Part shown: piece by piece, positions 11,449 to 22,848 of the stretch
Layout of the letters: each line of letters opens with the position of its first letter
Position numbering within the stretch: the stretch's first letter is position 1
Source of the DNA: Liquidambar formosana
Lineage: Eukaryota > Streptophyta > Magnoliopsida > Saxifragales > Altingiaceae
NCBI GenBank assembly: GCA_039720395.1
Contig: CM077831.1
Location: 9,350,333-9,414,332 of the forward strand
Length of the DNA stretch: 64,000 bases
Direction of reading: 5' to 3'
Notes under the pieces: generated by a model
What the model was told of the DNA's origin: nothing
Seen by the model: the letters and a program-made list of their open reading frames with translations, nothing else
Database searches by the model: none
Program-made: the position numbers and the translations under genes

Positions 11449-12784
11449 TCATTATAAGATGCATGATATAACTAAACAAACTTTGAAGAGATTTTTTTAA
11501 TGAAAAGGGAACCCCGATAAAATCCTTTTTCCAATTTTTGATCCACCAACTTGAGAACAAGTCCAAAGAGGTAGCCGAAATGTACCCCAAAAAGATTGCA
11601 AGCAAGAGTCCACGAAGCCCAAGCCATTGAGCAATGAAGGAAGAGATGATCAACCAACTTTGCCGCTCCTTTATTTGAATTTTGAAAAGGGAAATGTAAA
11701 AAGAAAGAAGTGAGAATGAGGAGAATTACGATTCAAGATTTAAAAAAAAAAAAAAAAAAAAAAAAATCGATTACCTAGGGCTAGTTGTTCATATTTATTT
11801 GAATAAAATAAAAGTTTGATTAAATGACTAGAAAATTGTCGTGTGCCCATAGTACTCACAACACTCACCCTCACAATATTGTCTATGCCCAATTTGCTAG
11901 AAATACCTTAAAATTGACTTCTACTCGAAGGGGAGGGACCTATTGAGATAGGTTTATAGTCATCGTAGATGTGTAGGAGGGTTTGGAATTATGTTATTAT
12001 TATTATTTCTTTTTAAAAAGGAATTTGTTGGGCCAACAACCAACCCTAGAGGGGTGAATAGGGTTAATGGCAAATTATGGACTTTAATGCAATCTCAAAA
12101 AGTATGCAAGTAAATATACAAATAAAGAGTTGAGAGAGAGAAATTGCAAATGAAGGTTTAACGAGATTTGGCCTTCCTACGCCCTTGCCCCAAGTGCTCC
12201 GCTTGAGGATTCAAATCAACTATCACTCTCTTTCAAGATAGGACAGCAAACCTTTGCAACCACAGGTGTTCTTTACCCAAAACTTGCACAAAGCTCCCCC
12301 AAGAGCTTCAAAGTTTGGGTTTCTCACAAACCCTTTATACAAGATGATTCGTAGTTGATTCTCATGTACAAGACTCTCTTAAAGAGCGGATTAACAATAA
12401 TAAAAGCTCATTCAACTATTGATTGATCACAATAAATGCTAACTTGAGATTTCTAAGGCTTGAAAGAGAAATAATAAATACTCATAAATGAGCTTAAGCC
12501 TTAGCCCTTGGATTCAATATGACCGTTTGATAGCATTTAATGCCGGGAAAAGAAATTTGGTGGGCATTTAATGCTTAAATAGCTGTTTAAAAAGCTAGCC
12601 ATTAATTTTTGGCATTTAATGCTCAAATAGCATTTAATGCTCACACTTAATCTTGATTCCTTCAATGTGAAGCTCACACTCAAATTCTCATTAGCAACAT
12701 AAAACATTTTTGCTTTGTTATAATTAAAATCCATGGGATTGAACACTTGGTTGTGTTTTAAAAGAGGTAAGGTTTTATGTTGAC
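11449..12784. other. Intergenic; probable decayed retrotransposon sequence
   Basis: No open gene. 12045-12400 contains wording common in plant LTR-element leaders (AACCCTAGAGGGGTGAATAG near 12043), but I cannot draw borders. 12530-12640 holds four or five close copies of GCATTTAATGC, itself a palindrome. 11745-11766 is an A-run. Confidence 0.35.
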
Positions 12785-12951
12785 TTGTGTTACACGGACT
12801 CAGCAGTTACACCCAAAGTACCCATGTCAACACGACACGACACGACACAGGTACGGGTACGGGTATGGAATTTGTGCTTGATACAGCACTTTACAGTCAG
12901 ACACGGTAGGGAAGGGAAAAGAGGAAAGAGGAAAGAAGAAGAAGAAAAAAC

Positions 12952-12954
<3 letters not shown>

Positions 12955-12990
<36 letters not shown>
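12955..12990. repeat. (GA)n microsatellite
   Basis: A pure GA run of about 36 bp. A second, shorter one is at 13661-13683. The 92-residue open frame through this run owes its length to the repeat. Confidence 0.9.
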
Positions 12991-12994
<4 letters not shown>

Positions 12995-13880
12995 ATGAAT
13001 ACTTTGTCATTGTTGCCGGTGGTAGTGGAGAAAGTTTGGAGTTGGATGCTGGAGTATGGCTAACAGCATGGCCCGAGATTGCTGCCAATGGAAAATCCAG
13101 AGTGCAATGTCCTGTTCATTAGAAACCCAACCCAAAAGGGTTTCTATCAAATAGAAAGGAGCCCTCTTTGTTTTTTGTTTGTTTGCACTTTGGTCCTTGT
13201 GCTTTTTTTATGTTTGAAATGACCAAATTGCGACTTAATATTATTTAAGCTCCATAATTTTATGATTATGGTGGTGCCGCCATAAATCAAGATATTTACA
13301 AATTTACTCCCGGTCATATTTAAACTTAAATAATATATATTATTACATTTATATTTATAATTATACATATGCACACGTATCTCTGTACCCGTATCCAATT
13401 TTTGGATTTTTTTGGCCGAATCCCCGTATCCAAAATTTGGAAATTTGATGAATCCACTTAGATACACACTTGCACCCGATACCTACCATCTCACTTGGAT
13501 GTTATCTTCGGTTTTTATAGGATTTGAGAAGAAGGTGAAGGGGGAGGCAGTTATGAGAATGCTGGAGAAAGGAAATTATGAGGAAACCTGAAACCTTAGA
13601 GGGGAAAAATGAGTTCTGCCTTGTTAAATCTGGCAAGATTGCATAGCAGGAGTCAAATGCAGAGAGAGAGAGAGAGAGAGAGAAAGGATCAGGGCCATGA
13701 GTTAAAAAAGACCTCTTTCTTGTTCCTTGGTTCTTTTTTTTTTTCCCCTTTCCTTTTGAAGGTTTTAGTTATGTTAAATGAACTTCCAAAGTAGTTGCAA
13801 AAGTGCAAAAACCTATTGATTAATGTTTATTATTCTCTTTTATATATTTTTGGTCATGGTTGTCATATTTGCCTCAATCA

Positions 13881-14163
13881 GGTAATACTTAAAGAAACTT
13901 CTTCACCACATGACATGCTCAAATCATTGTTCCACGTCAATTATCTGTACTGGTTGGAAAGGAATGCGGGAATCAAATGCCGATGCGCTGTTGATGACTG
14001 CAGACCAGGGGGTAGGCTACAAATATCTCTGGAGTATGTGCAAAGGGAATTCAACCATGTCAAAAACGATGGAGAATTGGTGGGTTGGGTTACCGACGGA
14101 CTCATTGCAAGGCCTTTACCTAATAGGATTATCCAGTTGCCTCACTCTAGCAAGATGATATAA
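13881..14163 (+). pseudogene. C-terminal exon of a DUF647 / RUS-family protein (gene fragment)
   Basis: A CAG acceptor at 13878-13880 precedes an open frame that runs to TAA at 14161-14163. It encodes [51 protein letters not shown] and [17 protein letters not shown], wording I associate with the C-terminus of plant ROOT UVB SENSITIVE (DUF647) proteins of the RUS4 type, which are implicated in auxin transport and light responses. The DUF647 core that should precede it is not found in the upstream ~13 kb, so this is either the tail of a dismantled gene or a captured exon. A weak open stretch at 12990-13120 (LELDAGVWLTAWPEIAANGK, then a stop) might be another coding scrap; I cannot assign it. 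Confidence 0.55.
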
Positions 14164-14788
14164 TGTATGGAAGGTGGTTTCCTTGTGTAATCAATTGCAT
14201 GGCTTTGTATGAGCGAGAAAATGGGGCAAGAAAGTGAATGGTTCTTTTGCCTCTCTCATTCGTTGCTGCGAAGGTTACACTCCTCAGGCTCTTCTCATTC
14301 AGGAAAAGACCGACAAAACCTTGAGGTCTCATGATATGACTAAAAATGAAGGCATAATGGTCACTTTATTAAGCTGTTTTTGATGAACGATCTGATCTCT
14401 TGAGATGGATGGACAGGCAGTTGAAAGGTATGGATGACTTGGTAGGCTGGATCTATGTGCAAAAGTTGCTCTCTGGACGTAGAAATTATTGATTGTGCTA
14501 AGCCATTGACTACTCCATTAAGGAAATTCATTCCCTGTATCGTGCTCGCGCTTCTGTTAGATCTTAATGTGTTTTCTTGATTGAAATGTAACTCAGATTC
14601 CTTTATGTATACGTGCATGTTACTTTCTTTTTTTGTTTTCCACACCGGTATTTTATATTCCTTTTATCTTTATTTTATTTTTTAATTCATTTGAAAGATG
14701 ATCTCACTCTCTCATCTTTGTTACTCTCTGCCACACATACAAAACCCTAGCGCTAGTTCGTGGGGGTGACAACGGTTAAGTAAGAACA

Positions 14789-14791
<3 letters not shown>

Positions 14792-14869
<78 letters not shown>

Positions 14870-14870
14870 A
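14792..14870. repeat. (TA)n-(GA)n-(G)n compound microsatellite
   Basis: A TA run of ~30 bp passes into a GA run of ~38 bp and then about 10 G. It abuts the fold-back MITE at 14885. Confidence 0.9.
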
Positions 14871-14884
14871 GGATCTGTTTACGT

Positions 14885-15225
14885 GGTGTAAAACTTTTTA
14901 CTCTTACACCCCTCACTAACTTTTTGTGGAATTAATATTTTTCAAAACCAACTGTTAGATTGGATACTACTCATGGAGATCATGCACTCGAAATTTCACA
15001 TTAATTGAAGATTAAGAACTATTCAATCGACAAAGCGGTTTAAATTATAGTTTATTTGCAAAATGAAAAGTGAATTTATAGATGCACTGCTTACGAGTAT
15101 CCAAATAGTGTGAAATTTGGTGTGTATGATCTTCATGAGAAGAGTATTTAATTCAATGGTTGGTTTTGAAAAATATTGATCTGCAAAAAGATATTAAGTG
15201 GTGTAAGAGTAAAAAGTTTTACACC
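14885..15225. mobile_element. Fold-back MITE with ~115-bp arms
   Basis: The left arm starts GGTGTAAAACTTTTTACTCT and the right arm ends with its complement. The two arms stay complementary with scattered mismatches for about 115 bp (14885-15000 against 15110-15225), including the ACCAACTGTTAGAT / TCAATGGTTGGT part. The loop is ~110 bp. No coding capacity. Target duplication is not clear because microsatellites touch both sides. Confidence 0.82.
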
Positions 15226-15255
15226 GATTGTGTGTGTGTGTATATATATATATAT

Positions 15256-15640
15256 CAATCCTTTTAATATCAGGTGCACCTAATTGCATCAAGTGCACCC
15301 CAAAACTCTTACATGTAACTCTTATTTGGTGAAATCAATCGTTAAATTTAATTTCTTTCATATGTAGGTCATGTATATCAAAAATCAAGTTGATTAAAGA
15401 ATAAGAACTAATTTATTTGAAATGTCCATAAATGAGCAATTGTTAGTCTTATTGATTATAAAATGCATGGTTTGGATCGAAAAACAATCAATCTCAGATC
15501 AACTGGATTTTTGGCATGGAATGCCTACTTGAGAATGTTATCTAATCCAATGGTTGGATTCACAAAATATAAATCATTAGGTAAAGTATTGGAGTGCATT
15601 TGATATTAACTAATATTAGATACACCTGACATTAGGACTG
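15256..15640. mobile_element. Second MITE with inverted ends
   Basis: Left end CAATCCTTTTAATATCAGGT; right end on the other strand CAGTCCTAATGTCAGGTGTA. The outer ~45 bp are partly complementary, with GCACC(C)C / GGAGTGC strings matching inside. About 385 bp, non-coding. It stands 30 bp from the previous MITE, separated only by a TG/TA microsatellite. Confidence 0.65.
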
Positions 15641-16161
15641 TTATTAACTATTCGTCTTGTAAGTGCCTCTAAACTCCCTGCTTCAAGGCTTCAAATGCAG
15701 GGTTGCAGGGAGGGCAGAACTTTTTGACAAGGACAAGAATCCAAAGGTTGGTATATATTATCCACCTTGAATCAATCTTAGATCTTGGTTTAATTTCAAT
15801 TATTAGCTCCAATTGATCCTTGGGTTCTCTCCCTTTCTTTCATTGGAGCCCTGCTAAATGTAGTTCCTCAGTGACGATATGGTTGACTGATACTTCTCCA
15901 AGTGGATGATGAAGAGTGGGAAGATTTAAAGCTCCCTGCCACATACCAGTTGCCTTTACGAACCACCGTCGCACTGCTCTGAAAATCACTTCTAAATTTC
16001 TAAATGGTGTTATGATATAATATGGGCGAGTGCTAGAACAACTATGCCCCTCCATAACTCATGCGCGCGTTATAAATGAGAAGTTGTTCGGCTATTAACC
16101 GAGATAGTTATGAACCGGCCAGATGGTTATTGGATTATGTATCAAAGGTCACCAATAAATT

Positions 16162-16192
<31 letters not shown>

Positions 16193-16446
16193 CAGAAGGT
16201 GAAATCAACATGGAAACTTATGGAAAACGCATTCCAGATGGAGGTTTTTATATTTTAACCACTTTGTAATTTATTTTCATTAATTCAATTGTGGAAAAAT
16301 TATTAGAACTTACTCTAACTCAGCCAACACACAAATTTACGGGAATCGTCAATTGGTTTCCATCCTGATTCCTGAGTATTCAAACTCGTAGCCTCCCATA
16401 GAGCACAAAAATTTATAGAAGTGCAGCTTGTTGTTTTCAATAAATT
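15641..16446. other. Intergenic, 3' side of the PPR gene
   Basis: Contains a 26-bp A-run (16165-16190) and likely the PPR 3' untranslated region (about 16260-16446). No other gene recognised. Confidence 0.4.
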
Positions 16447-18615
16447 TCACCAGTAGTCTCTGCAAGAGCATGAACCGTCCTTGAAACGGTGGAAACGACT
16501 TCCATATCTTACTCGTTGGAAAATCCTTGACATAAGCTTTATTGCAGAATGGCAATCCGAGCAGACTCTTAGATTCTTCTTGATAAGAATCTTCGTCCTT
16601 GCCCGTGTCTTCAACAGCCCAAAACAGATAGCGAGTTTTTCAATGTGCTGGGAAACTGAATCTTCCTTCTCTTCCTCATCAATATTCAGCAACACTTCTC
16701 AAGTTTCTGCAACATAGCCTGCTAGTTTTAACTTTTGAGTCACATGATTCAGCATCAAATATAGTTCTTGTGTTTCTGGGTGTGAAAGATCTCCAGCCAG
16801 AAAGTCATGAGAAACTCCATCAACAACAATAGAACTGCAACCAGGTGTCTTCCGAATTCCCTTTCGGTGCATTAATTCTCTTACCCTCCTCACTTCTCCC
16901 CATTTTTGCTTTTTGGCATAGATGTTCGAAAGCAGCACATAAACTCCGTCATTTTCTGGTTCAAGATTCAGCAAGTGTTTTGCTGCTTCCTCTCCTAATT
17001 TGACATTGTTAAACACCCTGCATGCACTAAGCATGGCTCCCCAGACTGCCCCATTTGGCTCCATGGGCATCTCTCTGATAAATGCTTTAGCTTCCGACAA
17101 AAGTCCTGCTCTACAGAGAAGATCTACCATACACCCACAATGCTCCAACTTTGGGGTGATTTTGTATTGTACTCTCATGCTTTGGAAATAGTGCCAAGCT
17201 TCGTGGATCAACCCAGCATGGCTGCAAGCAGACAACACTCCAATGAAGGTTATATCATCTGGCTGGACTCCAGCCATTTGCATCAAAGAGAACTGAGCCA
17301 GAGCCTCCTCACCAAGGCCATGAAGAGAAAGCCCAGAGATCATGGCATTCCAAGAGACAACATCTCTTTTTGTCATTTCATTAAATATTCCACGGGCAAT
17401 GGCTATTTCTCCACATTTTGAATACATATCAATTAGTGAATTCTGCAAGCTCACAGAATAATCCAATTGAGCTCTACTGATATATGCATGAATCCACCTC
17501 CCTGAATCCAGATCACCCAATTGACTGCAAGCTGAAAGCGCTGCTAAAATTGTGACTTCATTCAATCTCTGATTCGCTTCGCTAACCATTTCCTTAAACA
17601 GTTTCAATGCTTCTTTGCTTCGATTGTTTTGAGCATAACCGAAAATCATAGCTGACCAAGCAACTACATTTCTTTCAAGCAAGTTATCGAACACTAGTCT
17701 TGCTGTCTCCAATTCCCCACACTTGGCATACATATCTACCAAAGCAGTCCCTAAAACAACACAGACTTTCATACCCGATTCCAGGATTCGAGAATGCAGT
17801 TTCTTACCGAACTCCAAATCCCTTAATTCTGCACAAGCAGAGAGGAGAGTGACCATGGTCACTTCATCAGGGTCATGCCCCTCTCTCTCCATTTCATTAA
17901 ACAAAAACAACGCCTCTTTCGGGTAATGGTTTTTAGCATACCCACAAATCATTGAAGTCCAAACAACTTGGTTTCTTTGACCCATCTTATCAAATATTGC
18001 TCTAGCAGAGTTTATATTCCCACAAGCTGCATACATATTAATCAGTGTAGTTTCTACATACAAGTCAGTATGAAGCTCAAGCTTGATAACCTGGGCATGC
18101 AAGACCTTCCCCACATTGACATCCAATGACTGGGCACAACCCTTCAGTAAAGAAGGGAATGTGAATCTATCAGGAATATTTTTGGATTTCCGAAGCATCT
18201 CAACATAACTTGACAGTGCCCTGTTGGGCAGGTCGTGATTCACATAACCTCTTAACATTGTGTTCCAAATCAATATATTTTGTTCTTGCGTGTGAGTGAA
18301 GACTTTGCAGGCATATGCTAGACCTGTAGAATCTAGTGAGAGGGCATGGGAGATGAACGTGGTGAGGGACGGTGTGTGATTGATGAATCCTGTTATGATC
18401 ATCTGGCCATGTAGTTGTTGGAGGTCTCTCAATTGTGACCATGGTTTGCTTTCCACGAGAGGTGAAGTGGGTTGTGGTTTTTGGTTGGAGTTGAAGCTGG
18501 TTCTTGGATTTGATGGATTTGGAGGACTATTAAAATGTTTAGAATTGAACAACAGAGGCATTGTTTGCTTAGTGGAAGAGGTAGACAATGGCGAAAAAAG
18601 TGATTCCATATTCAT
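16447..18615 (-). CDS. PLS-class PPR protein, DYW subgroup, broken by one in-frame TGA
   Basis: Intronless frame of 722 codons with a single internal stop. Residues 1-58 are rich in Ser/Asn/Pro/Thr with few acids, like an organelle transit peptide. Residues ~80-530 are PLS-type PPR repeats (e.g. LINMYAACGNINSARAIFDK, LVDMYAKCGELETARLVFD, SLIDMYSKCGEIAIARGIF). Then E motifs, and a PG box (TPGCSSIVVDG, ~587). TGA at codon 639 is followed in the same frame by EVLLNIDEEEKEDS, the HIEKLA zinc/glutamate motif, CSDCH and a terminal CSCRDYW. DYW proteins deaminate C to U in chloroplast or mitochondrial transcripts. Without read-through the product is 638 residues and lacks the deaminase HxE..CxxC. 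By recall of the family, about three residues are also missing between KLMSRIFQR and RFHRF. Two Mets (1 and 3) could start it. Could be a recent pseudogene, a trans-acting E+-like protein, or a sequencing error. Confidence 0.9.
16699..16701 (-). other. Premature TGA inside the DYW gene
   Basis: On the minus strand the reading is GCA GAA ACT TGA GAA GTG TTG. The frame upstream (from 18615) and downstream (to TGA at 16447-16449) is the same, so this is a substitution, not a frameshift. The usual residue here in relatives is, from memory, Ser; TCA to TGA is one transversion. Confidence 0.9.
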
Positions 18616-19049
18616 CTGTATTGCATTTCGATTCTTTTGGTCCTTTGTTTTCCTTTTAGTCTTTCACCCGAACACACATAATGGGTGATGTTGGTTTGTA
18701 GTATCCTTTGGAGAAAGGATACTCTGGTTTGGACCACCCGAGCAGTCAACATATTTACGGACAATCGTTATAGCCCACGCGCGGCTATGTTGTTTTATCT
18801 TGGAGCATATTGTTGACAAAAATTTTAAAAACATGAACAAGTATGCAAATAAAATATTGCTCAGAAAATTCCCAAAGTTTGCCCAAATCCTTAAAGTCCA
18901 TCAAACTTTTTGATAATGTCCAACTAAAATTTTAAAGTCTTTTTTGGACAAATATACCCTTGATGCTAGTTAGAAGTTAACCAAAATCATCTCCCATTTT
19001 TCCAAGACAACCATTCTCTCTCCCTTCCTTTCGGTCACATCAATAGAGT
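18616..19049. other. Upstream region of the PPR gene
   Basis: Expected to hold the promoter and 5' leader on the minus strand. I see no clear TATA box or other site I would defend. Confidence 0.35.
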
Positions 19050-19290
19050 ACGGCAACAGTTGCAACAGCAGCCCTCCCCTCTCTCTCCTCTTCTCGGCAA
19101 CATCCTCCCACTCTCTCCTCCACCTCCCAAAACAACACGCAACAGCAGCCCTCCCCTTTCTCTCCTCTCTTCTGCAAGATCCCCCCACTCTCTTATCTAC
19201 CCCCCAAAACAACACACAAACACATCTCTACCCTCTCTCTCCTGCTCTCGGCAACATCCCCCCACCCTTCTCTCCTCTATTTTCCATTCA
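19050..19290. repeat. Pyrimidine-rich tandem repeat, about 3 units of 65-80 bp
   Basis: Units begin near 19057, 19138 and 19213 and share CAACAGCAGCCCTCCCC, CTCTCTCC and TCGGCAACATCC(C/T)CCCAC strings. The open frame across it is repeat-driven and has no domain. Confidence 0.6.
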
Positions 19291-19329
19291 ACTTCACAAC
19301 TTTGAAAAAGACCTAGTTTGGAAGGAAAG

Positions 19330-20126
19330 GTTTAAATTTTTGCATTTCTATGATTTCTTTATGCTTTTGCCTTCAAATTTTGGAATATTTGATTTGATGA
19401 TTAAATGGGTCGATTTAGTGCTAATTGGGGAAAAAAAATATTTAGAGATTCTATGTGCAAAGTTTAAGCTTTTGCATTTTTTCGAATTCTTTATAGTTTC
19501 ACCTTCAAATTCTGAAATATTTGCTTTGATGCTTAAATAAATGGGTTGATTTAGAGCTAATTGCACAAAAAAAAAAATAAAAAAAAAAATAATAATAATA
19601 ATAAAATTCGGGACCCTATGTGCAAGTATGGGGATCCCATGTGCGAGGTTGAAGTTTTTGCGTTTCTCTGATTTTTTATGCTTTTGCCTTCAAATTATGA
19701 AATATTTTCTTTTATGCCTAAAAAAATGGGTGGATTTAGTGCTAATTGGAAAAAAAAATTTGGGGATCCTACGTGCAAGTGTGGGGATCCTATGTGCAAG
19801 GTTTAAGCTTTTGTATTTCTCCGAATTCTTTATGCTTTCACTTTCAAATTCTGGAATATTTTCTTTTGATGCCTAAATAAATGGGTTGATTTAGTGCTAA
19901 TTGAAAAAAAAAAAAAAAAAAAAATGAAGATCCTATATGCAAGTGTGGAGATCCCATGTGCAAAGTTTAAAATTTTGCATTTCTCTGAATTCTTTATGCT
20001 TTCGCCTTCAAATTCTGGAATATTTGCTTTGATGCCTAAATAAATGGGTCGATTTAGTGCGAATTGGGAAAAAAAAAATAAAATTTGGGATCCTATATGC
20101 GAGTGTGGGAGATCCCATGTGCAAGG
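19330..20126. repeat. Satellite-like tandem array, five units of about 130-185 bp
   Basis: Each unit carries TTTATGCTTT(T/C)(G/A)C(C/T)TTCAAATT, TAAATGGGT(C/T)GATTTAGTGCTAATTG, a run of A of variable length, GGATCC(C/T)ATGTGCAAG(G/T) and GTTTAAGCTTTTGCATTTCT. The TTATGCTTT landmark occurs near 19358, 19490, 19676, 19830 and 19992. Units differ mostly in the A-run and in duplication of the GATCC..ATGTGCAAG string. The array stops abruptly at the LTR boundary at 20127. Confidence 0.8.
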
Positions 20127-22848
20127 TGTCACGCCCCAAAAATAGCCTTGCTAAAGCCTAGTGAGGTAGTGACAACTCAAAACCTTATCCATTCATTCTC
20201 CAAGAGACACCATGTTGACAAATATTACTTCACATAAATATTAATTTCTTTATTACCTCATATATGAAATTATAATTATTACAATGCATCACCGTTTGAT
20301 ATTACATCACATATGTCAACTTATCAAAACTAAACAACTATCGAATTAGGAAAATATGCTCTTCTATTCATGTCTTCTCAATAGCTCACAAATTTCTAAA
20401 TCCTGAAAAATAATTTTTAATAAAAGGGTGAGCAAACCACGGCTCAGTGAGATAATTCATCTATGAATGTTTAATATTAGTATACAACAGCTCATCTTAC
20501 ATTTAACAACATCTTTGTAACATATCATACTGCAATGATGTTAATAGCACTTCTCAAAATTTATGCCACTCAAGCATACAAAATTTGTATACAACAACTC
20601 ATCTTACATGTAACAACATCTATGCTTAACATTAGTATACAACAACTCATCTTACATGTAACAGCATCTTTGTAACATCTCATACTACAATGATGTTAAT
20701 AGCACTTCTCAAAAGTTATGTCACTCAAGCATATAAAATTTACACGTAACTGTGCCTCTGTTGCCTGCTGCAACTTGTAAAAACAATCATAGCATACCTG
20801 TCTGCTCATACAGGATATACTATCCACGACCACAGCACACACCTCTCATTATGTGTGTATGTTACCCCACTGGCCTCTTGCCCTCAAAAATGGAGTAGCA
20901 TATTAGTGCACTAACTGCAGGGCATTCTCAATCCGGTCGTCTCATCTCACCATCTCAACTTTTCAATCTCAGTTACAAGTATAAGCAACTTCACATAAAC
21001 ATGTCACAAAATAGATTTATACATACTTGTTTCTCATCTCAACATCTTAATCTCAATCACAAGTATAAGCATTCAACTTCACATAAATAGATCACTGAAT
21101 AACTTGATACATGTTTGTACACGCATTAATAATCATATCGCTCAACATATGGATGCTAATACCATGCACGTACACTAATTAATCTCAATAATATTTCAAT
21201 ATCCAATTATGAATATGAATTATTATTTATATTATGCTCTACCACCATTAACAATCTTAATCAAACTACTCAACATAAATCTTAATGCCAAATATTCAAT
21301 TTGGGATAATTTGAAATTTTCATAAACTTAGAGGCTATATTGCAAATACAAGAATCATGAGGACTATGATGACATCATAGAAATGTTAATAAAAGTCCCT
21401 AAAGTGTTTTACTTCTCACCAATATCGCATAGATTCAAACAAAACTCAATTTGGAATCCATTTGAGCTATTTTTAGTATGTAGGGGTATAATAGTCATTT
21501 TACAAGTGAATAAAATAATGCTCAAAATAAAAATATTCATTTTGCCTCACAATATCCTCATATAGATTTTGTTGATATGAATCCAATGTTTCAAATGGTA
21601 ACTTAATCGGAATTCAATACACTTTGTTTAAGGTAGTCAAAGTTTGAAAACAAACTACATAAAAGGGTTATAATATCCTAATTTTTTGAACCCATGTTAT
21701 CACAATCAAATGGTTACAAAATTGTAAATATAGGTTTCTAGTATTTTTATATGATTTTTAAAAATATTTTTACCTCCTAAGGACGGCTCCACATGGCCAA
21801 TTGTACTAAGGTCCACGTGGCCTATGGTACACCCTGCCACACCTAACCAACTTGCACATCTTCTTCCCGTGCAATTTCAAAACCAGCTGCTGTCTGAAAT
21901 TTTTCCCACATTTAATCAAAACTTTGAAAATTCATAACTAATTCATTTCTTAACCTTTTTCGATAATTCAAAAGCCCATTTTGCTTAGTTTTTCATGTAG
22001 AATCTTATAAAAATATCAGAAAAATAAAACAAGTTACGAATTCATACAGATTTTCATATCTGTGTTTCGGGTTGTCCAATTTATTTCTCACAACCTACGA
22101 GGTATTAAAGCCTAAGATTTATACAGAAACTTCTCTATAGTATCATAAAACTATGGTAACAATTTCATAAAGTTTCATTTACTGTGCATAGAGAACCAAT
22201 CAAACAAAGTATGAAGGAAGCCATTGATGCTTCTTTGAAGCTCCAAAAATTATCCAAACATCAACCAATCCTCATGAAACTTTTAGAACTTATCCTATAT
22301 CATTCAAAGATGAAAAATGTCACCTCAAGTTTGTAGAAAAATGCTTTGAAACTTTCTTGGTTTGAGCTCCCTTCTTTCTCCTTCTTTCTTTCTCTCTATT
22401 TCTCTCTTTTGTTACACTCTCTTAGCAGCTCATTTAGCACGAAAATAGGCTGACTATCAGCTCTTTTATACCTCCTCAAGTCAAAGGAAGTCTCCCCTCA
22501 TTAATTGGTTAAGATTCCTCTTGATCCCTTTTTCCCCAAGCAACCCCTTCCTTTCTCTCCAAGCAAACATGGCTGATTTGTTTTGTTTTGTTTTGGTTTT
22601 GTTTTGTTTTTCTTTTTTAGCCATTAATAGAATTTGGCCACCTATCCCCTCCCTATGTAAGCAATGACCTCATCTTAAGGATTAATTACATCATTAATCC
22701 TATTAATATAATAAGTTAGTAATTTTTGTTATATATATATCCTAAAGCTTTGGTGATTAATAATAATTATAATTATGACAACAACAATAATAATAATAAT
22801 CACACTAATCAATTGATTATTAGGGTGGCAAATATTTGGGTTATCACA
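20127..22848 (-). mobile_element. Family-C LTR (2.7 kb), minus orientation
   Basis: On the minus strand it begins TGTGATAACCCAAATATTTG and ends GGGGCGTGACA, the TG..CA ends of an LTR. It holds no coding frame. A ~160-bp direct duplication lies at 20470-20750 (GTATACAACA(A/G)CTCATCTTAC repeated). The 5-bp flanks differ (CAAGG and CATGT), so this is not a simple solo LTR: it abuts a satellite array on one side and a truncated gag on the other. It may be one LTR of a rearranged element. Confidence 0.68.

Noticed and set aside
12785..13063. 92-residue open frame with a run of Glu/Arg
   Set aside because: The run is a GA microsatellite; the flanking residues do not form a domain that I recognise, and another frame there reads more like a coding scrap.
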